This document shows positions 11,922-21,600 of a stretch of DNA of 64,000 nucleotides, piece after piece. Every line of letters starts with the position of its first letter. Within the stretch, counting starts at the first letter, position 1. Source of the DNA: Artocarpus heterophyllus. Its lineage: Eukaryota > Streptophyta > Magnoliopsida > Rosales > Moraceae. A program made the translations under genes and the position numbers. The stretch covers positions 8,995,187 to 9,059,186 of the forward strand of contig CM046335.1 of assembly GCA_025403435.1 (NCBI GenBank), given 5' to 3'. The notes under the pieces are model-generated. The model was not told where the DNA came from and did no database searches. It saw only the letters and a program-made list of their open reading frames with translations.

Positions 11922-12470
11922 TCCTCAGCTGAAGAGAAACCACGAGCTTTCCAAAGCACCGCTTTTGCTGCTTCTATGGAGGTGTTGCGGCTGCGTAATT
12001 TGGGGGGGCAAAGAGAGGTTATTGGTAGTAGATCAGGAGAGAAATCAGCATCACGATAGTGATGGCGATAGTCGGTAGCGTTTGTTTCTCTGGAAAATTT
12101 TAATTTTTTTTTAGGGTTAGGAAAGAGGAAGGAGGATAAAGGAAAAAAGAGAAAAAGAAAAGACAGAAGGAAGAAGAGAAGAGGGTGAGGATGGAATCTT
12201 TGCCAGCGCTGAGTTTGTCGTCGGTTTGCAGCAGAGTGACTGAGAAACAAAAACAAAAACAAAAACAAAAATAAAAATAAAAATAAGAGAGAGAACCAAA
12301 CATGAAACAGTCTGGGTGAAGAATGAAGAGAGAGAAAGAGATAGAGACAGAGATAGAGAGAGAGAGGGTTGTGTACGTCGGTGCAATGTAAAAAAAAGAA
12401 AAACAATAAAATAATTGGCTTATTTGGGCGGTACTTTTTGGAGCACATCTGTTTCACTTTTCTTTTATTT
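11919..12470 (-). promoter_or_regulatory. 5' leader/proximal promoter region of DUF632 gene
   Basis: The region upstream of the start codon on the minus strand. It has long purine/pyrimidine tracts: an (AAAAAC)(AAAAAT) array at 12245-12289 and GA-rich text at 12325-12366. A 238-residue minus-strand frame (11741-12457) crosses this leader, but its composition is low-complexity and it overlaps the DUF632 start out of frame, so I do not call it coding. The transcription start cannot be placed. Confidence 0.4.
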
Positions 12471-13480
12471 ATTTTTTTTTCATAATTCTCTGCTCAACTT
12501 TGGATTTGGAATAAAAATTTGGAATTTTTTGGTTTTTTTTTTTTGGTGGGGGTTAAAATAACAAACTAGAGTGGTCGCATTCTGATGGTTTGGTTAGTTA
12601 GCACACCATCACAGTGGAGCAGAGTTAGGGGGGTTAAAGTTTATTATTCTGTTTTTATTTTTATCTTATTTTATTTTTATTTTAGGGACGGTGTTTGGAC
12701 TTTGATTGAATTCTTGTGAGGGAAACTTCTAGGGGTGTTTGTTTTGACGGAAAGTTTGACGCCTGTTGCCGCCACGTCATTTTCTTGGTCTAACCGCTCG
12801 TTGCATTTCCACATTTACCCTTTTCTGTTTGACACGCCTTTTTGATTATCTGACCTATTTTTATATGAAAGAGAGTCCGATAAGAGTTAGCATATTTTTT
12901 TATTTACGACATCTCGACGATTGTCTCGACAAATATTAAAGGTGTTCACGAAAAACGCCATTGGTCTAACTTTATCTTAGTCGAGGTGTACATCAATTCA
13001 GGCCTATTAGACGTTTTATCAGTTAGAATACATGGGACATGATCTCTTGAATCAAAAAATGGATTAGTATATAAGTCTACACGTTTAAGAATTCCCAATA
13101 ATTCTTATCGTTAGGCTACCATCACGATGATTTTTGATTATTTGACTTGGCATGAATCATACCATCTCTTCTTCTTCTTCTTCTTCTTCTTCTTCTTTTG
13201 GCCTTTTCTTGTAAAAATGTCCTTAATAGGACGAGTATCTATTATAAATTACATCTAATTCCTTTTTTTTAGTATACGTAGTAGCCTTGATAAAAATGCA
13301 AACTATTACTAGTGGCACCTAAAATATATATATGCTAAATGATGGGCTACAATCAAAGTTAATTGGGACAATGAGAGAAATAAACCAAAATTTAGACTAA
13401 GGAAATAAATAGATTATTTGACTATAAATCTATATTTATTAAATAATATAATGACTAAAATACCCTAAATTAAAAAGCCT
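12471..13480. other. Intergenic DNA, no gene seen
   Basis: AT-rich, with a (TTC)n tract at 13166-13197. No frame or motif supports a gene. Confidence 0.5.
13166..13197. repeat. (TTC)n microsatellite
   Basis: About ten TTC units. Confidence 0.9.
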
Positions 13481-13484
13481 AGTC

Positions 13485-14060
13485 TCTTTTTTTCTCTCTC
13501 TCTTTCATTCTCTCCCTGTTGCAACTCACCACATTCGTCGCTTGCTAGGAATATTCTAGGCTCGATGGAGCCGCCATCGCGTGATGGGGCATTGCTTGTC
13601 AAGCTGAGGTCGGCAACCTGTGACTTGCGACAACGCCTATCTCTACAATCACCTCGCCCACAGCTGCGCTATAGCAACAATCGATGAGTGGAGGTAGGAG
13701 ATGGCGACTCGCAATGAAGCCCTCGCAGGAGCTGCATCGGAGAGGCTATAGGAGTCAAGAGGCCACGAACATCGCAAGAGTTGAACCAGAGAAGCTGCCA
13801 GAGTCGCGCGCCTGAAATAGAGAGAATATCACAGAAGCTTCGTCAGGAGAAGCCGCTAGAGTCGCTTGAGGTCTCGCGAAGGGGGCACCGTCGCAGAGAG
13901 AAGCATCGGATTCGTCGCCAGAGTTACAACGTAAGAGATTGCTAGAGTCGCATGAGGTCACCGAAATGCCACTAGGGATGGAGAGAAAAGAGAAGGAAAG
14001 AGGAGGGAGAGGAGAGAAAGTGGATCTAGTTTTTTAGAGAAGATGAAGAAGATGGGCTAA
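13485..14060. mobile_element. GC-rich island, probable non-autonomous transposon
   Basis: A stretch much richer in G+C than its surroundings, opening with a pyrimidine tract (TTTCTCTCTCTC) and ending with a purine tract (GAGAGGAGAAAGAG). Inside, short phrases such as AGAAGCNGCCAGAGTCGC and GTCGCNTGAGGTC recur imperfectly. It has no long open frame. Similar texture is seen at 18.38-18.92 kb plus 21.08-21.14 kb. The layout fits a non-autonomous DNA element, but I could not identify terminal repeats. Confidence 0.35.
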
Positions 14061-15582
14061 ATTTGAGAATTTTAGTGTTTAAAAAGATCACAAAATTATT
14101 AAAATGCTATATACTTAATATTTTTAAAAGTTGGCTATTTACTTATAATAAAAATTAAAACTGTTATTTGGTGCAATTTTTTAAATTAATTAACTATTTA
14201 TCTGTTTAAAATGCCCAGGATTGTGAATTCACTTAAAATAACATATCCTCTATGGCAATCCATTTCTCATGACAAAACGGTTTGTCAAAATATGGTTGGA
14301 TTTTGTTTGAACAGATGTTATGCATGTCAAATGAACGGCAAATTCTTCTTCTGCATTGGTCTTCTTCTTTTTTTTTTCTCTTGTTTGAGTTTTTCCACTT
14401 TTTTTTCTGCCACTAGCAGACAATTCTTTACCATGCATTTCATCTTTTCCTTTGGCCATATACAGAGATTCAATTTCTTCCTTGGTAAGGCAAGAATAAA
14501 AATAAAAAAGCCTAGAAATTTTGTGTAATAGGATGGGGTGCTTTCACAAAATTTATCTGAATTTCCAAACTCAAAATAGGGCATTGCAATTTCTAATATA
14601 GAATGAGAGATAGAGAAGGAAATAGAGGAAAAGGAGTGAAATAGTTTTTGAAGGATTGGCATCTTACTGATAGCCTAACAGAATCTATTGTAGAAAAAAG
14701 TAGAAAAGGGTTTAAAAAGTTTTTTTTTTTTTTTGAAGGAAGATTAAAAGAAGTTTGGGAAAAACAGTTTTAACCAAGATTTTTTTATTGTTATCGTATA
14801 AAGCTCTTACATGTTATAATAGTCAGAAAATGTAAACTACAGCATAAAACCCTCATGTTTCAATTTTTAATTCTAACCACATTTTTTAAATCCATATAAG
14901 AAGAATATTAGGTCACAACCAAATAAAAGAAATTACAAATCGTTAAGGGCTACGCAACCTTGTGCACCAACTTATTCTGTAACAAAATCATCATATAATT
15001 TTTTTTGTTGGTTAATGTACGTGAATTTGTGTGTTATACTTCATTATGTTTTATCAAAAATCTAATCATATGTTTTAAAATTTGCAGCGGCAGGCCACTT
15101 GTATTAAAAAAATTTGGTGCGTACGAGGAAGTGATTTTAATTTTCAGAGAATAATTATTTAATATTTGGTTTATCAGGCTATGGAATATTATATGAAAAA
15201 TTGTAAAATTAATTGCGGTCTGTCCAGCTATGGAACGCTGATATGTTGGTACATCGTTCGTCAATGATGACGACTATATATTTTTTTTTTCAGTCACCAT
15301 TTTTTCACTGAATAAAAACGTGCAACTTAAACTAGCTAATAAAAGAAATTCACTCACCTATTAAATTAGAAAAAGAAGAAAAAAGGAATGAAATATAATT
15401 TGGTAGAGGAAAGGAGTCCAAATATATTTTTTTAATGGAAACATATATTTCATAGCATGAAAATGTTATACAGCACCAATTTAAACTAGCACAAATTTTT
15501 ATTATAGGAAACACAAAGAGGGATAACAAAATTTAAGCACACGCATAACTCTTCAACTAGTCATTTACAATCAATAAAAATA
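14061..15582. other. Intergenic DNA, no gene seen
   Basis: AT-rich. A 111-residue minus frame (14327-14662) and a 105-residue plus frame overlap each other in low-complexity sequence and carry no domain. Around 14799 there is one copy of the short TATAAAGC...ATGTTATA motif that recurs in the window. Confidence 0.45.
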
Positions 15583-16456
15583 TTCAATTAATTGATGTTG
15601 AGAATTTCATGAAAAAAAATAGAGAGTTGTCATCACTCTAAAAACCTATAAAAACCTATTTTTTCCATTGTTTCCACTTTAAACCCTTTTGAAAAAATCT
15701 GCATAAAATACTTTTTTTTAATTGAGAGAAATAGGTTTCTTTAGAAAACACAATTGAAACTAAAAATACTGTAATATATGATAAAAAAAACTTGAAAACA
15801 AATTTGGTTGGACGGTGTTTACCCTCTACGTAAATATGCTTGATTGTCTGCTCTCAAAATTCCATAAAAATCCTTTTTTTCCCACTTCCACCCCCAACAT
15901 GTTTCAGTACATACTGTTCTTTTTTACTTTCTTTCTTACTTTCTTTTCACCCCCAAGAATTACTGTATAATTTTATTTTCACTTTTCAAACCTCTGGTGT
16001 ACCTACTAAAACAGAAAATGTTCAATTAATTGACTTTGAGAATTTCAATGAAAAAAAAAATTAAAGAGTTGTCATCACTCCAAAAACCTTTTTTTTTTTC
16101 CGTTGTTTCCACTTTCAACCCTTTTGAAAAAATCTGCACGAAATACATTATTTTTTTTCCAATTAAGAAATGCAGGTTTCTTTTAAAAACATTATTAGAA
16201 TAAAAAATATGATAACATATAAAAAAAAAGACACTGTGAAAAAAATGTGGACGTACCGTGTTCACCCTATACATAAATGTGCTAAGTTGTCTGGTCTCGA
16301 AAATTCCTTAAAAATCCATTTTTTTTTTAACTTCAACACCAACATATTTCAGTACAACACTGTTCCTTTTTTTTTCTTTCTTTTCACCCCCAAGAATTAC
16401 TGTATAATTGTCTTCTCACTTTTCAAACCTCCGGTGTACCTACTAAAACAGAAAAT
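15583..16456. repeat. Tandem direct duplication, two ~438-bp copies
   Basis: Copy 1 is 15583-16020 and copy 2 is 16021-16456. Both start TTCAATTAATTGA, pass through GAGTTGTCATCACTC, CCCTTTTGAAAAAATCTGCA and CACCCCCAAGAATTACTGTA, and end GTACCTACTAAAACAGAAAAT. The copies differ at scattered bases and T-run lengths, so the event is not recent. The unit is non-coding as far as I can see; the short frames in each copy are broken by indels. Confidence 0.9.
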
Positions 16457-17569
16457 TACAGTTTTTTTTCCAGAAGAAGAAGGTACCAAAGAGTTTTTAC
16501 AACCTTCAGACGTCGTGCCTAATCGCAAGGTAAAAATTAAGAAATGGTCTGTCTAATCAAAGGGTCTTTATTTATTAGCTCATTACAATATAGACCATTC
16601 TGAATCATGCAGTCAAAAGATGACAATCTCCGTAGGTACCACCACTTCCAAAAAGTCGAAACCAAAAGTTTTGAACATTCATGGGCCTCACGTGGGCATT
16701 TTTGCCAAATCAGTTTTATATTTACATAATACAAGAAACAGACGTAATTTTTTTATTTTTTATTTTTTTTGTTTTTTTGCATTACTTTTTATTATAATGT
16801 GTCCACCCTCTAGAGTCTAGAGTGCTTGTAGGATTGAGATATATGAACTGTTTACATACATGTGTATATATAATACATACATGTGTATATATAATATAAT
16901 GTTGTTATATTATAACTATATAGGTTTATTATATAATATAATGTTATTATATTATAACTATATAGGTATACATAGATATATAGAGCTTTAAAAGTCCGCA
17001 ATCAGGTTTTGACCAGTTTCCTAGTTTCGGCAAAGGAAAATGTAAATTATGGTATCAAGCAGACGTGTTCAACTTATCAACTGGGTCTTTAGTTTTCTGC
17101 ACCAAACTGGTTTGGCGTCTCCCTTGTTTACCTTAAAGAGTCTTGGACGCAGTGTTTGGGAAGTCAAGAAGCTACGATACTCCCCACTTTTTTATTTTTA
17201 TTTTTTTTTCTGGATGTATCATGCATTTTAATCTAAACTTGACAAAAAGAAACGATGCAGTTTAATCTAAGCAGTAAAAAAGTGAAAAGGACAATGAGTG
17301 TGTTTGACAGTTTTAATTTTTTATACTATAAAGCCCTCATATGTTATATTAAAAAGTAATAATATGCTATATATAAAGCCCTCATATGATATAATTTTGT
17401 CCCAACTTGTCGTTCTAATTATGTTTCTAGATGCTCTTAAAATATTTTGATTTTAGTTTTTTAGATATCAGCCCGTAACTTTCTAACGGCTGATATTTTT
17501 TTTATTTGGTGAATAAATTAATTCATTTGATATCCTAATTTTTACGCTTATTGTTGTTCAATGTATATA
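16457..17569. other. Intergenic DNA with local AT tandem repeats
   Basis: At 16855-16980 a 45-bp-scale unit (ATATAATATAATGTTNTTAT then ATTATAACTATATAGG) occurs twice, preceded by two copies of ATACATACATGTGTATATAT. Two copies of TATAAAGCCCTCATATG lie near 17331 and 17380. No gene is seen. Confidence 0.6.
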
Positions 17570-17699
17570 GGGTCCGTTTGGTTTGAGTATTTGAATAGAG
17601 TATTTGAATGAAGATTTAAATTTTTATGAGAGAAAATACTGTAGTAAAATAATTCAAACCGTGATTTAAGTAAAAAAAATGCTCAAACCAAAAACACCC
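17570..17699. mobile_element. Tourist-like MITE, 130 bp
   Basis: Left end GGGTCCGTTTGGTTTGAG; right end GCTCAAACCAAAAACACCC, its imperfect reverse complement. ATA flanks both ends (17567-17569 and 17700-17702), which fits the 3-bp target duplication of PIF/Harbinger (Tourist) MITEs. It has no coding capacity. Confidence 0.75.
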
Positions 17700-18240
17700 A
17701 TAATATAGCCTCACCATCAAGCACCTGGACCCCTGCTTTTTATTATTCATTATTATATTTCCCCAAGTTACCTTTTTAGGTCCAAAAGTTGACAAATATA
17801 GATATAAAATTACTAATTGCGTGGATAATTGGGGTTGCTTTTTCAAGCAATCAGAATTTTCTTTTTAATAGAAAAGAGTAGTTCAATATATGACAGAACC
17901 GGATGCAAAGGATTCAGAATTATTACTTTGAGTCCTTGCCTAATAGTGAGGGGCATTATTGTTAAATTATGAATGTATAATTGGCATGACATGTAATTAG
18001 TTAAATACGAGTAATTATAATTTTATTGTGTGATATATGATGAAAACAATAGAAAGAATATTATAATGTAATAAATAATTAATTAAATTAAAAAGTTAAT
18101 AAATAATATAATTCTCTCTTTTATCACTGTAGTCAACTCTTATATGATCCAAGTACTTCAGGACCACCGAAATTTTTAAGAAACATCAAATCTTGATATT
18201 GGGTGATCAAAAAATTATAACCAAACAATTATTTATAAGC
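17700..18240. other. Intergenic DNA, no gene seen
   Basis: AT-rich text without a supportable frame or motif. Confidence 0.5.
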
Positions 18241-18244
18241 TAAA

Positions 18245-18917
18245 GCTGTAAAAAAAGAAAGAAAGAAATTAGGTTGCGTGCCTATATTTTTCACCAATAA
18301 CAAAAATTTTGTCCCAACTTTTTTCAAAATTAGGAATATGGCTGACTCTTTTTTGCATATTTTTGTGTTTTTCTAATATTATCTTCATCATGTCTCGTCT
18401 CTCTCCTCTCTTTGCCGTTGAGTCAGCTGTGGTTGCCGAGTGCTGCCGAGTGCTCCTCCTCTCATCCCTCGCCCACCCTGTCCTCTTCAATGACCATCAC
18501 GTCCAACCACTACGCAGCCCTTGAGAACTCTGTTGGCTCAGCCGCCCCTTCTCCTCCTCTCTCCTCTTCTCTTTGCTCCACTCCCTCTCTCCTCATTAGA
18601 CAATCGATGCCATCGCAGAAGGACGCGATCGAAGCACCTCTGTCATTGCTGGAAAAGACGACGTCGAGCACGACTCCGTCGCCTATCAGCGTCATGGCCA
18701 AACATATGTCGCTTGAGCCAAAGAAGATGATGTCATCAACAATGCTTTTGGTGAGCCTTGGATTCGTCGCCTGCGATGGAGAAGGCCCCTGTCGTTAATA
18801 TCGAACCTCTGCCATCGTCGTCATCACGTGGAGAAGACGATCTTTTGAAAGCAACAAAGACGGAGAAAGGAAGACGATCTTCATTCATCGACGCTCCAAG
18901 TGGCCGACCCGACGAAA
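18245..18917. mobile_element. Left half of a repeat split by a solo LTR
   Basis: The GC content rises sharply from about 18390 (CTCCTCTCTTTGCCG, GCCGAGTGCTGCCGAGTG, GAAGACGATC twice near 18835 and 18880). The text stops at 18917 where the LTR begins and resumes at 21080-21084 after the same five bases. Several overlapping frames exist (61-128 residues), but none shows a domain or a dominant frame. I cannot name the family. Confidence 0.4.
18913..18917. repeat. Target-site duplication CGAAA, left copy
   Basis: Five bases directly before the LTR start; the identical five bases follow the LTR end at 21080-21084. Confidence 0.8.
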
Positions 18918-21079
18918 TGTCACGTCCCGGAGTAAGGGAGGTGACGTGACGGAATATTTAAATTAATTAAAAGAGAATTTAATTAAAATCAATAATTTAA
19001 GGATCAAATTATATGAGAAATAAGAAGATTTCCACCACATTTTTATAAAAGAATTTATAAATATTAAACGAGTAATAAAATTTAAATAAAAACTACGAGT
19101 ATGGGTTCCACAACCCACAACTTGTGCACACACATGATACTGACAATATCATAAATACAATTATAGTCTAAGTACAAATAAAGTTAACTCTTACATGCCT
19201 TGATTAAATAATACGAAATGTAAATCAATCCTCCTATTGCTCCTGAGTTCGGTCCGAAGAATCATCTCCAAACCTAAATGAGAAACCACCTAGAGGGGGA
19301 AAATTTAAAGCAATAAAACGTGAGCGAAAGGCTCAGTAGGACTATGTTTTATAAAATAATTTGGTTTAAAGAAACATTTCATTGTTAGGAGTACTCAAAA
19401 GAAAACTTAAATAAATAAATAAATACATAAATAAATGCATAATTTGAGTAGAGCCGTTCTGACACAGAACAATCTACTTGTACAATTGAAAACACCATTT
19501 TTCTTTTACCTAAGCAAACCATGATATCACCACCGTAGTGGCCCAGCTGGGTTTTGGGACTTGCCCCCAAGGTCGATCGCTACACGATCCGATCTCTGAT
19601 ATGGCATCATGCCTTTATGTTTATCGTCATTATCATTCAAAACCCAATTACCGAGTGTTGTCATTTACATTCATTATGAAGTTTATTTCAAATCACGGTA
19701 TATTAAAATATAACCGATAAATCCATTTTCAAACAACCGTTGAAAACATTTTGATAGAAATCCTTTTCAAGCCAAATCATTTCAAAACCAGGCTGCCAAG
19801 GAAATAGGATAGAAGTCCTACCTCAATACTCGTGCCGGTGCCCCACACCGTAATCCCGGTCCGCTATACGTTAGCTCCACGGAACCACGAACGATCCTAG
19901 ATACAAACTAAGTCGATCAATATCTAGTTCGAGACATTCTATGTTACTAAACCATTTCATGATGTCCTAGTGTGCCATTTGTATCATTAAAATCATTCTA
20001 TAAGGTTGGAATTTAAATCGGGGTTCAAAACAGTGAAAACGGGTGAAAAATCACAAAATTTTCCATGCCTCGGTCGGCCTGCCGAACTGCACAGTTCGGC
20101 CAGCCGGAAGCAAAGTTCGGTCGGCCGAACACTTCCCCAGGTTCGGCCTGCCGGTCGGAAGAACACCGGACCTGCCGATCATCACTCCGGCCTGCCGAAC
20201 ACACAGTTTGGCCTACCGAACTGGGAAAATCCAGAAATCCCAGCCACGGGTTTCTTGATCCCTAAAATTTAAATCTTGATTCTAACCTATTTTTCTCAAA
20301 TCCCAGGCATGAAAAACAATCATAGTTGATAGAAAAACATACTAGAACATGTTTGAACTCATTTAAACAAGATTTAAACTCAAAATCCTCAAAAATCTGA
20401 AAATGAGAAAATGAGGAGAAAAATGAAAAATCTTGAATCCGATTTGTTTTTCTTCAATCTAAGCTTAGATCCTAGTTGTTCTAAGTTCATTTAACTCAAA
20501 TCCACGGTTTTCTAAGCTTAAACAACCCTAATTTTCAAAAATGCACAAAATTGAAAATTTTGTAAAAAGTTTAGAAATTTCGAATCTAACCTCGAATCGA
20601 AGCTTCAATCCGCGTTCTCGGTTGCTAAATCACGTCCCCGAGCCTCCTCCTTGCTATCCCGAAGCTTGGATTCGAATTTGATTTCAAAAATTTGAAAGAG
20701 AAATTTGAGAGAGAGAGGGGAAACCGAGAGGGAACCACGGGAGGGAAGAGAGAGAGAGTGAGGGAGCTGAGTGAAGAGAGAGAGAGAGAAGAAGGGAAAT
20801 AAATAGAGAAAATCGGTTGGCGGTTTTACTGTACGAAAACCATGTGCCGCCCACGGTTTTGTAAAACAGAGTATTTTTAACATTTTACAAATTGTTGTGT
20901 TTTAAAACTCAAAACATCATTTTAAAACAATAAGAAATCATTTGAACGCATCAATTTAACAAAACAACCAAAAATTCAAAATCCAACCAAATAATCTAAT
21001 TAATGTTAAAACGTTAATTATGGCACACTAATTCATCATTTATATTACATTAACGTTAAATAAATTTCGAGGTGTTACA
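18918..21079 (-). mobile_element. Solo LTR, 2162 bp, Ty3/gypsy chromovirus-like
   Basis: The segment starts TGTCACGTCCCGG and ends GAGGTGTTACA. It is flanked by a perfect 5-bp duplication CGAAA (18913-18917 and 21080-21084). The minus strand starts TGTAACACCTCG, a common start of large plant gypsy LTRs of the Tekay/Del type. On the minus strand a TATA-like CTATTTATTTCCC near 20800 precedes a CT-rich leader, so transcription probably ran right to left. No gag-pol domain lies inside, and the 5-bp duplication encloses it exactly, so it is a solo LTR left by recombination. A palindromic minisatellite lies at 20070-20225. Lineage assignment is inference from the termini and length. Confidence 0.75.
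20070..20228. repeat. Palindromic GTTCGGC/GCCGAAC minisatellite
   Basis: A 160-bp GC-rich patch in an AT-rich LTR. The motif GTTCGGCCNGCCGAAC, itself an inverted repeat, recurs about seven times in intact or damaged form, separated by 8-20 bases of unlike spacer. It lies downstream of the minus-strand TATA-like box, so it would be in the transcribed leader and could fold as a row of short hairpins. Confidence 0.75.
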
Positions 21080-21600
21080 CGAAACGCGGCATCAGTGTGG
21101 AGATGTTGTGCAGTGAGAGAAGAAGGAGGGAAAGAAAGTGAGGGTTTGGTTTTTTTTTTTTTTTTTTTTTAAGGTTTGTTATTTATGGGTTTACAATAAT
21201 ACTAAGGTTTATTACTAATTTACTAGGTTTTTTATTAGCAATAGATAGTTTTATTATATTATATCACCGATATATTAATGTTTATTACTGTATTTGGATT
21301 TATAATTAATATAATAAGTTTTATCATTGATGTATTAGAGTTTATCAATGATATACTAGAGTATATCATTCATTGTACTCGTGTTTATCATTAATGTACT
21401 CGGTTTTATCACTGATGTATTACATTATATCATTGAAGTATTAGAGTTTATCAATGATACACTAGAGTATATCATTAATATAATATACCGGATTAATAAT
21501 ATTAGAAGTTATTTTTGTCATTTTGATTTTATAATTATTAAGTGGAGGTGATTCTCTTATTTAAAAAAATATAGTTACATTTGTTATAAAAGGATCATTA
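21080..21600. mobile_element. Right half of the interrupted repeat, with minisatellite
   Basis: Continues the element that stops at 18917: CGAAACGCGGCATCAG followed by a purine-rich patch (GAGAGAAGAAGGAGGGAAAG), a T run at 21149-21170 and an AT-rich minisatellite. Its right border is not clear. Confidence 0.35.
21245..21485. repeat. AT-rich minisatellite, ~22-bp unit
   Basis: A unit close to TTTATCATTGATGTATTAGAG is repeated about nine times with substitutions (ACTCGGTTTATCACTGATG, TTATCAATGATATACTAGAG and so on). It has no coding capacity. Confidence 0.75.

Noticed and set aside
11741..12457. 238-residue minus-strand frame upstream of the DUF632 gene
   Set aside because: Low-complexity Phe/Leu/Ser text across the leader, overlapping the real start in another frame.
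15840..16556. Two short related frames (74 and 128 residues) that might be paralogous small genes
   Set aside because: They are the same non-coding 438-bp unit duplicated; indels shift the frames relative to each other and the composition is low-complexity.
20070..20228. CRISPR-like array of short palindromic repeats with unique spacers
   Set aside because: The repeats are imperfect, the spacing is irregular (8-20 bases) and the host DNA is a plant LTR with no cas genes. It is a minisatellite.
20006..20272. Three overlapping plus-strand frames
   Set aside because: All read through the GTTCGG minisatellite of the solo LTR; no frame is preferred.
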